Positions 9,198-19,526 are shown, numbered from the stretch's first letter. The stretch: 48,666 nucleotides of DNA from DASTBU01 sp035711845 (GCA_035711845.1 DASTBU010000171.1:1-48666); one strand, 5' to 3'. The notes: generated by a model from the letters alone, not told the origin. Numbers and translations: made by a program.

Positions 9198-10697
9198 TCA
9201 GCGTTCGATCACCCATGCATTGCTGTTGCTCTGCTGCACGCCGAGGAGCAGCGATCGACCGTCGGGCGAGGGTCGCGGCGCGAAGAGGCCCTGGCTCTGG
9301 AACCGGCGCAGGAGGGCCGCCCTCCCGTCGAGCATCACTCGGAGCAGTTCGGCGCCGTGGAGCGTCGACGTCGTGGCAAACAGGCTGCGTCCGTCGGGCG
9401 CCCAGGCGATGTCGGCGATGTTCTTGAAATCCTTGACATCAACGACGCGAGTCTCGCCGGTGCCTGCGGTGACGAGCGTGATCCGGTTTCCGCCATCCCA
9501 CGCGAATTCAGCGAACGCGATCGTGTGGCCATCCGGCGAGGCGTCCCAGGATGTCACGCCGCCGCCGTTCTCTGGCGTCACGCTGGCGAGCGGTCGCGTT
9601 TGCCCCGTAAGCGGCTCGAAAGCCGACACCACGACTTGGGAGAGCGGATTGTTGCCTGACTTGTGCGCCTCCGCGATCACGCATGAACCGCCGAACGCCG
9701 CCGGGCAACGAATGTCGGGGAAGGATCGCGCACCTGTTCCGGCCGCGCCGGGCGCCGCCACGAAAAACTGCAGGTTCGCTGTCGCCACCGTGCTCGACAC
9801 CCCCATCACCTGCTGGCCAGGACCTCCTGCGATCGGGACGCGCATGATGCGGGCGCTGGCAGGCTGATACGTCACTTCCACGTAAACGATCCACCGCCCG
9901 TCCGCCGTCATCTGCGGCGAACGAACGGCGGCGCCGCCTGTCCCGATCCTCTGCGGTGCCTCGCTGACGATCGGCTGGCGAAACGCCTGGAGCGAGCCAG
10001 TGCGGCTCGAAACGAAGAGAAACGATGAGCCGTCACGCGTCCACTGGGCGGGCCAGTCGACCTGTGTGTCGGTGGTCAGTTGGCGCGACGTGTTGACGGC
10101 TTGTCCTGCCGAGTCGAGCGTGAGGAGGTAGATGTCGCTCTGGGCAAACTGCTTGGTCAGTGCGATTCGGCGCCCATCGGCGGAAATAGTGAGCGGCTCC
10201 GCCGCGACGACCCCGGGCCACCGTGCGAGCAGCACAGGCTGTCCTGCCCGCGCGCCGCTATCGGGTTCGATGGGGACAGTCCAGAGGGATGCGCTTTGCT
10301 GCGGCTCGCCGTCCCGGGTCGTATAAAAGACGTTGCCATCGGGCGCGAAAACGACGCTCCACACGTTCGCCTTGACGATTGGCCGAGCGTCCGCGCCGCC
10401 TATGTCTCTCGTCTCGATCCATGCGTCCGGAGCGCCATCGGCACCACGCAAATAGCCGATCCGCTTGCCGCCAGGCAGCCAGTGCGCGCTGGCGAGGATC
10501 TCGCCGTCGGCGGCGCGAAAGAGCGGGCGTGGCGATTCGCCGCGGCTGCCCGCCAGCGTGAGTTGCCGGCCGTAATCGTCAACGAGGAGGATCTGCTTGC
10601 CGTCCGGCGACGTTTCCGCTTCACCTCCCGCATCGGCGACCGACTCGACCACGCCGGTCAGAACGGAGATGCTGCGCACGCGCGGCTTTTCGCCCAA
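9198..10697 (-). pseudogene. Beta-propeller (PD40/TolB-like) half of a kinase gene, cut off by an in-frame TGA
   Basis: This is the C-terminal sensor half of the Ser/Thr kinase encoded just upstream on the same strand. The frame is identical to the kinase frame and is separated from it only by the TGA at 10755-10757; reading through gives AQLSWSQDGTRLFAAG immediately after the stop, a textbook PD40 repeat. Further PD40 blades are visible (ETSPDGKQILLVDD, ADGRRIALTKQ, TSWDASPDGHTIAF, IAWAPDGRSLFATT, RPSPDGRSLLLGV). A new start would have to be TTG at 10697 or an internal codon, without a clear ribosome site, and the product would lack a signal peptide. Such propellers normally sit outside the membrane after the kinase transmembrane helix. 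The gene is therefore probably inactivated, unless the TGA is a sequence error or is read through. Confidence 0.72.
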
Positions 10698-10754
10698 CTG
10701 CGACGGCCCGGCGGCAAACAGCCTGGTCCCATCCTGGGACCACGAGAGCTGCGC

Positions 10755-11975
10755 TCACGTGAAACAGAACTCGGACGGGACCGACACCGTTCTCGTCTCG
10801 CCAGTGTCGACAAACCGGATATGCAGCCCGTGAATGTCACTATAGGCAACGTAGCGGCCGTCGGGTGAAATCGCGGTGAAGAACACGGGCGCCTCGGATG
10901 GATTCGACGTCACCTGCCGTTCGCGAATCTCGATGTTCTCGGCCGGTGAACTGCCGCTCGAGCGGCTCCGCACGGCCCACACACCAAGTGCTGTCAGCGT
11001 CACCGCGGCGGCGGCCGCGGCGATTGGGATCCAGCGCCGTCGCGGGCCTGCCGGCGCCACTGGTGCCACAGCCGACGCCGAAATCCCGGACTCGCTGTCC
11101 TGTTTCACCTCCTCGAGCGCATTGCGCAGATCCACTGCGGTCTGATATCGCCGGTCGGGTTCCTTCTGGAGACACCGTCGGACGATGCGGGCGAATTCAA
11201 TGGGCAGCCGCGGTTTGACGTCGCTGACGGTGGGCGGAGTGTCGCGGAGGATCGACGTGATCACCGACATGCTGCTGTCGCCGATGAAGGGACGACGGCC
11301 CGTGGCCATCTCGAACAACATCACGCCCAGGGCAAAGATGTCCGAGCGTGCATCGGTTTCCCGGCCTTCAGCCTGCTCCGGCGACATGTATGCGACCGTG
11401 CCAACGATATGGCCGAGATCGGTTATCGGTGCGGTGCCGGTCGCGGTCGCCGTATCCATCACCACGCCGTGCAGCCTGGCGAGTCCGAAGTCGAGCACCT
11501 TGGCGCGGGCGCCGGGGGCCGTCAGCATCACGTTCCCGGGTTTCAAATCGCGGTGGACGATACCAGCGCGGTGTGCCGCAGCGACGGCGTCAGCGATCGC
11601 GATCGCCACTGGCAGGAGCCGATCCAGGGGCATTCCGGTGTCGGGGATGTGGGAGGTGAGCGCTTCTCCCTCCACGTATTCCATCGTCAGGAAGGCGATG
11701 CCATCTGCCTCTTCGAGCGAGAACAGCGTGACGATGTTCGGGTGATTGAGGCGCGCGGCCGCCTGCGCCTCCCGCTCCAGGCGCCGTCGCCGGTCGTCGT
11801 CGCCAGCGAGGCTCGCCGGTACAACCTTCAGCGCGACGCGGCGTCCCAGCCTGGTGTCGTAGGCGAGATACACCTCTCCCATACCACCCGCACCGATCCG
11901 GCCGGCGATCTCGTAGGCGCCAAGGCGGGTCCCGGCTTCAAGCGCGGGTCCGCCCGCTGTGTTGGGGTCCATCAT
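10755..11975 (-). CDS. Ser/Thr protein kinase (Hanks type), truncated before its sensor domain
   Basis: This PknB-type kinase has 406 residues up to the stop. The glycine loop is GRIGAGGMGEVY, the ATP lysine is Lys50 in VALKVV, the catalytic loop is HRDLKPGN with Asp143, and the metal-binding DFG starts at Asp162; SPEQAEGRETDARSDIFALG forms the activation-segment end. All catalytic residues are intact. A transmembrane helix (about 313-332, WIPIAAAAAAVTLTALGVW) follows a Pro/Ala linker, so the kinase is cytoplasmic with an outside sensor. The ATG ATG pair at 11975/11972, preceded by GAGAGG, is preferred to the longer ORF start at 12095. The sensor half is cut off by an in-frame TGA at codon 407. 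Family members phosphorylate unknown cytoplasmic targets in response to envelope signals. A truncated, membrane-anchored kinase could still be active. Confidence 0.82.
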   Translation of the reverse strand: MMDPNTAGGPALEAGTRLGAYEIAGRIGAGGMGEVYLAYDTRLGRRVALKVVPASLAGDDDRRRRLEREAQAAARLNHPNIVTLFSLEEADGIAFLTMEYVEGEALTSHIPDTGMPLDRLLPVAIAIADAVAAAHRAGIVHRDLKPGNVMLTAPGARAKVLDFGLARLHGVVMDTATATGTAPITDLGHIVGTVAYMSPEQAEGRETDARSDIFALGVMLFEMATGRRPFIGDSSMSVITSILRDTPPTVSDVKPRLPIEFARIVRRCLQKEPDRRYQTAVDLRNALEEVKQDSESGISASAVAPVAPAGPRRRWIPIAAAAAAVTLTALGVWAVRSRSSGSSPAENIEIRERQVTSNPSEAPVFFTAISPDGRYVAYSDIHGLHIRFVDTGETRTVSVPSEFCFT

Positions 11976-12325
11976 TACAGTGGTGCCTCTCAACCGGGAA
12001 CTGCCCGGAAGAGGCGCGCGCCATTTTAGGACGATCCGTCGCTCAGGGCCACATGACACGCCGACGGCCCTGATGCATCGAGGCTTTTGTCTCAAGTGTC
12101 CGTCCGTTTACACGGTTACCGGACCTTCGGAGCAGTGGCGCTCGTATTGCGGCTCGGACGGTGCGCCAGACTGCCGCCGTCAATCCAGGCGGCCGCGATC
12201 GCCCGTAGAGAGATCGAGAGGCGGACACGGTCACGAGATCCCGATGGCGACCCTGAAGACCGGGCTTGCCGCGCAGTGCCTGGCTGGCGAGCCTTCAACT
12301 CGTCGGTTTTGAGGCACAGCTTCGT
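11976..12325. other. 350-bp intergenic region between kinase and ADOP permease
   Basis: No gene was recognised here. Reading toward the kinase, a TAAAAT hexamer (plus-strand 12023-12028) lies about 48 bases before the kinase ATG and could be a -10 element, but no good -35 is paired with it. The rest shows short shadow ORFs only. Confidence 0.4.
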
Positions 12326-14749
12326 TTACGCGTCGCCCCGCAGCGCAATGACCGGCTCGATCAGCATGGCGCGGCGCGCCGGGATCCAGCAGGCCGCGAA
12401 CGCCACGACAAGCAGCGCGCCCGGGACGACGACGAACGTCAGCGGGTCGCTCGCGGTGACGCCAAACAGCAGGCCCGAGAGGACATGCGTGAGTGCAAGA
12501 GCGCCGACGACGCCAATGGCCAGGCCCGTCGCCGCGATTCGGAGCCCGCCGATGAGCACCATCCGAAGGATCATCCGGCGGTCTGCGCCGAGCGCAATGC
12601 GAATGCCGATCTCCTGCGTCCGCTGCGCAGTCGCGTGCGCGATGACGCCGTATGTTCCAATGATGGCGAGCACCAGAGCGACCGATGCGAACACTCCGAG
12701 CAGCAGCGTCGTGAAGCGACGGTTCAATTCTCGTTCCGCGAGCAGCTGGGGCACGGTGCGGATGCCGGCGATCGCCTGATTGCGGTCGATCGACCAGACG
12801 GCTGCCCGGGCCGCCGCGATCAGCGTGATGGGATCGCCGTTGGTGCGCAGCAAGACGAAGGCTCGCGGGTCCGGAGCCTGGCGCATCGGGAAGTACGTTT
12901 CCGCCCAGGGCTCCCGCTCGAATCCGCCCCGCTTGGTATCCGCCACGACACCGACGATCGTCTGCCATCGAGTGCCGGGCCGCGAGGGATCGCCGAATGT
13001 CACGCGGCGGCCGAGCGGGTCCTCGTCCGGAAAGAACCGTCTGACGAACGTCTCGTTGACCATGACGACTGGCTGGGACTGCGGCCCGTCGGCCCGAGTG
13101 AACATGCGACCTCTGCGCAAGGGGATCTGCAGCGTGGAGAAGTACTCCGGGGTGACCGAGTCGTACGGCACGGGAATGTTCCTCGCATTTGCCGGCAGCG
13201 GCGGCCTTCCCTCGATGCTGATGCTGGCAGAGCCCGGCAAACGCGAGAGGAGCAGGGATGACCCTGCGGCGGCAGACTCGACGCCGGGCAGGCCCTCCAT
13301 ACGTTCGACCAGTTGCTCATAGAAGCTCGAGATGCGGGCAGGTTCTCCATAGGCCGCCGGCGGCAGCTGCAGGCGTAACGTCAGGACGCCTCTGGTGACA
13401 AAACCAGGATCCTCGCTGTTGAGCGAGATGAAACTACGGATCAGCAGGCCAGCACCGACGAGCAGCACCAGCGCGATTGCCAGCTCACCGACGGCAAGCG
13501 CCGCACGCACGCGGCCGCCTCGCCGGCCGTCAGCCCCTGAGCGTCCGCCTTCCTTCAAGTGCCCACTCGAGTCGCGTCGGGACGCGTGGAGGGCGGGAAC
13601 GAGACCGAACAGGAGGCTCGTGAATACCGATGCCCCAACGACGTACGCCAGTACCTGCCGGTCGATGGAAATGTCCGACAGCCGGGGCAATTCAGCCGGC
13701 GCGAGCGTCTGCAGCAAATCCGTGCTGAATGCGGCGAGGATCAGCCCCGCGGCTGCGCCGAGGAGCCCCAGCACGACGCTCTCGGTCAATAACTGTCGCA
13801 CCAGCCGTCTACCGTCCGCGCCGAGGGCGGCTCGGATCGCGAGCTCCCGCTGCCGCGATGCGGCGCGTGTCAGCAGCAGGTTCGCGACGTTGGCGCACGC
13901 GATCAGCAGAACGAAACACACGGCGCCAAGCAGAATGAGCAGCGCCCGCTTCACATCGCCGACCAGCTCCTCGTGCATCGGAACCAGTCGGATGCCGATG
14001 CCGGCGTTCGCCGGATATGCCTTCTCCAGACGCGCGGCAATCCCATCCATCTCGGATTGGGCGGCGGCCCGTGTAATGTCAGGCTTCAGCCGGCCGATGA
14101 TCGTCAGCCAGTAGGATCCACGGGCGCCGAAGAGCTCCTGGAACCGACCGACGGGCGCGAGGGGCATCCAGAGCTCGGCGTCGGCAGGATGCTTGAAGCT
14201 CGCGGGCATGACGCCAATGACCTCGTGGGGCACACCGTCGAGCGCGATGCGTCGGCCGATGATGGTAGCGTCCGCACCAAAGCGACGCATCCAGAGGCCG
14301 TGGGCGACGATGACCACGCGCTCGCCGCCGGCCTGACCGTTGGCGGAACCGAAGGCCCGTCCCTGAAGCGGCACGACACCCATCGTCTCGAGGAACTCAG
14401 GGGTGACGCGGGCGCCACGGATCTGCGCTGGGTCTCCGCTCCCGGTCAGCGTCACGCTCGCCCCGAAGTACGCGGACATCCGCTCGAATGACTGACTCGC
14501 GCGGCGCCAGTCCTCGAAATTCGGGTAGGTTCCGACATCCTTGTCGAAGCCCTGCAGAGGGTTGTGCGTCCAGACCATCATCAGGCGCTCTGGGTGTGGG
14601 TATGGGAGCGGCTGCAAGAGCACGCCGTTGACCACCGTGAAGATTGCCGCGTTCGCGCCGATTCCCAGGGCAAGCGTCAGAATCACCACCGAGTAGAAGA
14701 GTGGCTTCTTCGCGATGCCTCGAAGAGCGTACCGAACGTCAGACCACAT
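12326..14749 (-). CDS. ADOP-family ABC transporter permease (MacB/FtsX-like)
   Basis: This 807-residue permease is a fusion of two MacB-type units. The N-terminus MWSDVRYALRGIAKKPLF and the helix TLALGIGANAAIFTVVNGVLL are hallmarks of the acidobacterial duplicated orphan permeases (ADOP). A periplasmic MacB_PCD domain spans about 50-245, FtsX-like helices about 260-400, a second helix-plus-periplasmic unit about 420-680, and a terminal three-helix FtsX domain ends with IPARRAMLIEPVIALRGD. RTQEIGIRIALGADRRMI is the conserved cytoplasmic loop. No ATPase gene is adjacent, as is usual for orphan ADOPs. By family, it may move peptides, lipids or drugs, or transmit force across the envelope; the substrate cannot be told from sequence. 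Confidence 0.88.
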   Translation of the reverse strand: MWSDVRYALRGIAKKPLFYSVVILTLALGIGANAAIFTVVNGVLLQPLPYPHPERLMMVWTHNPLQGFDKDVGTYPNFEDWRRASQSFERMSAYFGASVTLTGSGDPAQIRGARVTPEFLETMGVVPLQGRAFGSANGQAGGERVVIVAHGLWMRRFGADATIIGRRIALDGVPHEVIGVMPASFKHPADAELWMPLAPVGRFQELFGARGSYWLTIIGRLKPDITRAAAQSEMDGIAARLEKAYPANAGIGIRLVPMHEELVGDVKRALLILLGAVCFVLLIACANVANLLLTRAASRQRELAIRAALGADGRRLVRQLLTESVVLGLLGAAAGLILAAFSTDLLQTLAPAELPRLSDISIDRQVLAYVVGASVFTSLLFGLVPALHASRRDSSGHLKEGGRSGADGRRGGRVRAALAVGELAIALVLLVGAGLLIRSFISLNSEDPGFVTRGVLTLRLQLPPAAYGEPARISSFYEQLVERMEGLPGVESAAAGSSLLLSRLPGSASISIEGRPPLPANARNIPVPYDSVTPEYFSTLQIPLRRGRMFTRADGPQSQPVVMVNETFVRRFFPDEDPLGRRVTFGDPSRPGTRWQTIVGVVADTKRGGFEREPWAETYFPMRQAPDPRAFVLLRTNGDPITLIAAARAAVWSIDRNQAIAGIRTVPQLLAERELNRRFTTLLLGVFASVALVLAIIGTYGVIAHATAQRTQEIGIRIALGADRRMILRMVLIGGLRIAATGLAIGVVGALALTHVLSGLLFGVTASDPLTFVVVPGALLVVAFAACWIPARRAMLIEPVIALRGDA

Positions 14750-14998
14750 AAGAAGACCTCACTCCATGCCGCCCACGCCGAGAGGTGCGAGGATCTCATG
14801 CGCCCGATGCGGGCGCCCGGCGACAGGGGCATGCTCGAAGGCTCGGATGATTCAGGCTGATATTAGAGCACGCCGTGCGGCCGGTGGTAATAGAGGGATA
14901 CACGCCGGCGTTCTGCGCGCGCCGTCCTGGCAGGAACTGCCGTCCACCTGCGTGAGGCCTTCTGTCCAGAACCGCACGATGGCTGGCGGCTCGACTGG

Positions 14999-17900
14999 CT
15001 ACTGCCGTGGTGGCGACGCGCGTTTGATGGGCGCCGGACGCGGCACCCGCCGGCTCGGGTGTTGCTGCAGGAGTTTCAGCGCTTCCTGCACGGCCCGTTC
15101 GAGCTGCGGATCGCGTCCGGCCATCGCGTCGGCCGTGGTGATTTCCACTTCGATGTCTGGCGGCACGCCTTCGTTTTCCACCGCCCATCGACCGTTGACG
15201 TCGTAAAAGGCCAGCGACGGCGCCGTCACCCCGCCTCCGTCGATGGTCGACGGAATCTGGAGCGTGCCGATCAGGGCGCCCCACGTGCGCGTGCCGACCA
15301 GAGGACCGACCTTCTGCTGCTTGAAGTAGTAGGGCAACGCATCGCCGCCGGAGCCCGCCGATTCGTTGATGATCATCACCTTGGGCCCGTAGATGCCGAC
15401 GGTGGGCGAGGGCGACGGCGTACCGTCGCGGCGCGCGAAGTACCCCATCAGCGGCCTGATCAGCTCGTTCACGATGTAGTCGGCCACCATCCCGCCCTGG
15501 TTGTAGCGTTCGTCGATGATCGCGCCTTCCTTGTCCTGCTGCGCGTAGTAGTACCGGTTAAACGCGGCGTATCCCGGGCCGCCGGTGTTCGGCAGCCACA
15601 CGTACGCAAGGCGGCCGCCCGAGAGCTTGTCCACGAGGCGGCGATTGCCCTCGATCCAGGCGCGCGTGCGGAGCGCTTCGTCGTTCGCAACCGGCACGAC
15701 GGTGACGAGGCGCGACCCGTCGAGAGACGGGCCGCTGTTCACGCGCAGCAGCGTCTGTTTTCCAGCCGTTCCCTGGAACAGATGATACACGCTCGTCGGT
15801 GGCGCCAGCGGACGGCCGTTGACCTCGAGTAGATAGTCGCCCTCCGCGACCTGGATCCCGGGCCCGCTGAGCGGCGCCTGTAGCTCGGGATTCCAGTTCT
15901 CGCCGCCATAGATCTTCTTGATTCGATACCGCCCGTTCTCGATCGCGTAGTCGGCGCCGAGCATGCCCACCAGCACCGGCTCGTCGGCTGGCAGGTCGCC
16001 GTCCCCGAGAAGATACGAGTGGCCCACGGCGAGTTCGCCGGCGAGCGAGGCAATCAGATAGCCCAGATCGGCGCGGTGCGCCACGTAGGGCAGCAGCGCG
16101 CGGTACTTCTCGTAGAGCGCCGGCCAGTCCGCGCCCTGCATCGCCGCGTCGTAGAAGTACTCCCGCTGGATGCGCCATGTTTCGCGGAAGATCTGGGCCC
16201 ACTCGAGGCGTGGATCGACCAGCGCCTCGAGCGTTCCGACGTCGATGGCGCCGTCGCCCACTCTGGGCGGCGTCGGGCGGTCGGTGGGCACGATGCCCCA
16301 TCGATTGCCGTCGGCGCGATAGAGCAGTCGCCTGGTGTCGGCAGAGAGCGTGTACGAGCGAAGACCCTCGAGGTACGGCGCCGCCTTGCGCTCCTTGAGC
16401 TGATAGCGATGGATGGTCAGCGCGGGGTTTCCGGCGGCGCGCGGCGTTTCCGCGAAGAACAGGGTGCCGGCGCTGCCGGGCAGCAGCGCGCCGTAGTCGG
16501 CGGCAGGAACGGCGAGCGCCAGGATGCGCTGGCCGATACCCTGCACGTCGACGTGGACCGTGACTGGACCCTGCGTCTTCGGATCGGCGGGTGGCTTGCC
16601 AGCCGGCTGCGAGGACGGGCTCGCCGGCGGCGCGACCACCTCGTCTCCCGTTTCCGGCAGGAACGGTGATGGCTCGCTGGCGCTCAGCACGGCCAGATAG
16701 ATCGCCCGCGTGACAGGACGATCCATGGAACTCATCTCGAGCCAGCCCGTCCGCAGCGCGTAGTTCGTGCTCGCCAGAAAGTACAGGTACTTGCCGCTCG
16801 CGTCGAAGACCGGCGAGACGGCGTCGGAGAGCCCGTCGGTGATCTGATGCGAAATGCGGTCGGCGACCGAGTATACGAAGATGGCCCGCAGGTGGCTGTT
16901 GAGGCTCTTGGAGTACGCCACCCATCGCGAGTCCGGCGACCACGCCTGGTCGAACCGTCGTCCGGGATCGTCGTAGGTGTCGGTGTCGAGCTTCGCGGGA
17001 GTGCCGGTCGCGAGGTCGATACTCCACAGGTTGAGATGGTTGTCCTCGAGCAGCAGCAGCTTGCCATCGGGCGACCATGCCGGCGCCGAGAAGAACGCGT
17101 TCGAGGGCAGCGGTATCGCACGCGGCCGGGCGGCGCCCGTCTGCTCGCCGATCATCAGCTGATACTCCCCGCTCGCGTCGGAGAGCCAGGCGATCCGGGC
17201 GCCGTCTGGCGACCACACGGGGCTGCGATCGTGCGTGCCGGCGCTCGCCGTGAGATTGCGTGCCTGACCCTTCTCGGCAGGGAGCGTATGGATGTCCCCA
17301 CGCGCCTCGAAGGCCGCACGCACGCCGGTCGGCGACAGCACGGCGCTGCGAATCATGCTCGCAACTTTTTTCATCTGGGGGCGCGCCCAGGGAAAATCGG
17401 CCGTCACCTCGATCGACAGCCGCCGCGCCGTGCGCGTGGCGGTGTCGACGAGATGGATGTAGCCGGCCTGCTCGTAGACGATCGCGTCGGGGCCCGCCGA
17501 CGCGCTCATGATGTCGAAGTCGTCATGGCGCGTCAGCTGCGCGACCTGTCTGGTGCGAGCGTCGTAGCTGAAGAGATTGGTGGTGCCGCCGCGGTCGGAG
17601 AGGAAATACACGGTGTCGCCGACCCACATGGGCGAGGTGTCGTTGCTGTCGGTCCAGGGCAGCTTCTCCACCGAGTTGTCGTCGAGGTCGATCACCCGAA
17701 TCGGATGCGTGCGGCCGCCGCGGTAGTGCCGCCACTGGCTGCTCTGCTGCTGCGCCCACTCGGCGGCGAGCGCGACCGAGATCTCTTCGTACGCCAGGCG
17801 CCGGCCGTCCGGCGAATACGTCCCGGTGAACGCCCGAGGCATCGGCAGCCGCTCCGGCAGGCCCGCCGCGGCACGCGGCGGCTCCACGGTGTCGAGCGCG

Positions 17901-18331
17901 ATCGTCCACAACTGGAAGTACGCGGTGACGCTGGGTGTCGGCACCGCGCCACGAGTGGACGCGAAGACCACCCGTCCGCCGTCCGGACTCCAGCCACGGG
18001 CCGCATCGATTCCCGGGTGATAGGTCAGGCGCAGCGGGTCGCCGCCCTCTGCCGGCATCACGTAGACGTCGGTGTTGCCGCCGACAGTCGCCGTGAACGC
18101 GATCCGAGAACCATCCGGCGAGAGGTGCGGATCGGTCTCCACGAATGGCGTGGCGGTCAGGCGCCGGGCCTGACCCCCGGTCCGGCCGACGGCCCAGAGG
18201 TCGCTGGCATACGCGAAGACGACGACCTCGCGCCCGACCGTGGGGCGGCGCAGCAGCCGCGTCTCTTCAGCAACCGCGAAGGCTGGCAGGAGCACACAGA
18301 GCAGGGTGGAGAGCAGACCGAGCTGTGACAC
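14999..18331 (-). CDS. Tricorn-like S41 peptidase, secreted
   Basis: This 1110-residue protein follows the tricorn architecture: signal peptide (about 1-22), N-terminal PD40 beta-propeller blades (about 30-330, for example DPHLSPDGSRIAFTA), a second propeller (about 335-680), a C1 helical segment, a PDZ-like domain (about 790-880, with GPGIQVAEGDYLLEVNGRPL) and a C-terminal S41 domain. The nucleophile is Ser994 in INESAGSGGD, followed by VGTRTWGALIG, both typical of tricorn core peptidases. Archaeal tricorn is cytoplasmic; the signal peptide here puts the protein in the periplasm. The gene lies 44 bases after the MenC-family gene on the same strand, so it is probably the third gene of an operon. 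It likely trims oligopeptides of 6-12 residues into shorter pieces. Confidence 0.88.
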   Translation of the reverse strand: MSQLGLLSTLLCVLLPAFAVAEETRLLRRPTVGREVVVFAYASDLWAVGRTGGQARRLTATPFVETDPHLSPDGSRIAFTATVGGNTDVYVMPAEGGDPLRLTYHPGIDAARGWSPDGGRVVFASTRGAVPTPSVTAYFQLWTIALDTVEPPRAAAGLPERLPMPRAFTGTYSPDGRRLAYEEISVALAAEWAQQQSSQWRHYRGGRTHPIRVIDLDDNSVEKLPWTDSNDTSPMWVGDTVYFLSDRGGTTNLFSYDARTRQVAQLTRHDDFDIMSASAGPDAIVYEQAGYIHLVDTATRTARRLSIEVTADFPWARPQMKKVASMIRSAVLSPTGVRAAFEARGDIHTLPAEKGQARNLTASAGTHDRSPVWSPDGARIAWLSDASGEYQLMIGEQTGAARPRAIPLPSNAFFSAPAWSPDGKLLLLEDNHLNLWSIDLATGTPAKLDTDTYDDPGRRFDQAWSPDSRWVAYSKSLNSHLRAIFVYSVADRISHQITDGLSDAVSPVFDASGKYLYFLASTNYALRTGWLEMSSMDRPVTRAIYLAVLSASEPSPFLPETGDEVVAPPASPSSQPAGKPPADPKTQGPVTVHVDVQGIGQRILALAVPAADYGALLPGSAGTLFFAETPRAAGNPALTIHRYQLKERKAAPYLEGLRSYTLSADTRRLLYRADGNRWGIVPTDRPTPPRVGDGAIDVGTLEALVDPRLEWAQIFRETWRIQREYFYDAAMQGADWPALYEKYRALLPYVAHRADLGYLIASLAGELAVGHSYLLGDGDLPADEPVLVGMLGADYAIENGRYRIKKIYGGENWNPELQAPLSGPGIQVAEGDYLLEVNGRPLAPPTSVYHLFQGTAGKQTLLRVNSGPSLDGSRLVTVVPVANDEALRTRAWIEGNRRLVDKLSGGRLAYVWLPNTGGPGYAAFNRYYYAQQDKEGAIIDERYNQGGMVADYIVNELIRPLMGYFARRDGTPSPSPTVGIYGPKVMIINESAGSGGDALPYYFKQQKVGPLVGTRTWGALIGTLQIPSTIDGGGVTAPSLAFYDVNGRWAVENEGVPPDIEVEITTADAMAGRDPQLERAVQEALKLLQQHPSRRVPRPAPIKRASPPRQ

Positions 18332-18375
18332 GTTCGACCTCGTAGCAGGAGAAATCGCAGCCGATGGCCGTCAGC

Positions 18376-19509
18376 TTAGCCGAAACGAGCGGCGTCGCGG
18401 CGAACCGTCAGGTCATCGACGAACCCTTCGTTGACCTCGAACCCGATGCCGGGGCCGGCCGGCGCCGTGATCGTTCCCGTCCGGCTCACCGACACCGGCG
18501 GCTCGATGATGTCCTGTTCCCAATACCGTGCCGATGCGGAGACATCGCCGGGCAACGTGAAGCCTGACAGCGTCGAGAGGGCGATGTTGTGCGCACGCCC
18601 GATGCCGGCTTCGAGCATGCCGCCACACCACACCGGCATGCCGTGCGCCTCTGCGAACGCCTGAATGTCCTTGGCCTCGGCGTATCCGCCGACGCGGCCG
18701 AGCTTGATATTGATGATTCGGCACGCGCCCAGCTCCTGAGCGTGCTGCGCGTTGGCGAGATTGACGATCGATTCGTCGAGACAGATCGAGGTCTCGAGCC
18801 CGCGCTGCAGCCGGGCGTGATCCAGGAGGTCGCCAGGGGCCAGTGGCTGCTCGATCATCAGCAGGCCGAAGTCGTCGAGACGCGTGAAGAGCGGACAGTC
18901 CGTCACCAGCGAGTAGGCAGCATTCGCGTCGACCGAGAGGGTGATGTGCGGAAACCGCCGGCGGACGGCTTCGACCAGCGACGCGTCCCTGCCCGGTTTG
19001 ATCTTGATTTTGATCCGCTGGTAGCCCGACTCGATCTCCCGGCTGACTGTTTCGAGGAGGGCCTCCGTCGAGTCCTGCAGGCCGATCGAGACGCCGCACG
19101 CAATCTCGGCCCTCGTGCCACCGACGTAGCGCCACAACGGCTGTTCCGCGATCTTCGCCTCGAGGTCCCAGATGGCCGCTTCGAGCCCGGCCTTCGCCAT
19201 CCGGTTTTCCCGAATCGGGGCCAGCGCGTGACGAACCTGCGCCGCGCACCGGATCTGCGCCGCCTCCAACAGGGGCACGATGTACTTCGTGGTCATCAGC
19301 CACGCGGTATCAATCGTCTCGTGGTTGTAGAACGGGCCCTCTGCCGCGACACACTCGCCGTAACCGGCCATGCCGCTCCGATCGAACACCTTGACGAGCA
19401 GAATGCGCCGCCTGGCGACGCGCCCGAAGCTCGTCTCGAACGGAGCCTTCAGCGGCAGCTGAATCTCCCTCAGTTCCACGCGCTCGAGATGCAGGTCCAT
19501 GTCGCGCAC
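18376..19509 (-). CDS. menC: MenC/N-succinylamino acid racemase-family enzyme (enolase superfamily)
   Basis: This 377-residue enolase-superfamily enzyme belongs to the o-succinylbenzoate synthase/N-acylamino acid racemase group. The capping domain is at about 1-130 and the barrel at about 140-350. Catalytic residues are in place: KxK at Lys167/Lys169, metal ligands Asp194 (SVDANAAY), Glu220 (MIEQPL) and Asp245 (CLDESI), and Lys269 (NIKLGRVGG). WCGGMLEAGIGRAHN and FTLPGDVSAS are typical of the OSBS/NSAR subgroup rather than of dipeptide epimerases. No other menaquinone gene is nearby. Flanking peptidases and serine hydrolases instead favour racemisation of N-acyl amino acids, which would convert D-amino acids to usable L-forms. 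It lies 17 bases after the serine hydrolase gene and 44 bases before the tricorn gene. Start could also be ATG at 19500. The symbol names the family, not a proven role in menaquinone synthesis. Confidence 0.83.
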   Translation of the reverse strand: MRDMDLHLERVELREIQLPLKAPFETSFGRVARRRILLVKVFDRSGMAGYGECVAAEGPFYNHETIDTAWLMTTKYIVPLLEAAQIRCAAQVRHALAPIRENRMAKAGLEAAIWDLEAKIAEQPLWRYVGGTRAEIACGVSIGLQDSTEALLETVSREIESGYQRIKIKIKPGRDASLVEAVRRRFPHITLSVDANAAYSLVTDCPLFTRLDDFGLLMIEQPLAPGDLLDHARLQRGLETSICLDESIVNLANAQHAQELGACRIINIKLGRVGGYAEAKDIQAFAEAHGMPVWCGGMLEAGIGRAHNIALSTLSGFTLPGDVSASARYWEQDIIEPPVSVSRTGTITAPAGPGIGFEVNEGFVDDLTVRRDAARFG

Positions 19510-19526
19510 CGTGCCGGCGAAGACGC

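Noticed and set aside
10755..10757. Selenocysteine decoding of the in-frame TGA
   Set aside because: No selenoprotein family has a Sec in this kinase/PD40 context, no obvious SECIS-like hairpin with a proper loop follows, and the residue lies in a linker without catalytic role.
18376..19509. Firm assignment of the MenC-family gene to menaquinone synthesis
   Set aside because: No other men gene is in the window and the neighbours are peptide hydrolases; the OSBS and NSAR activities cannot be separated by sequence alone.
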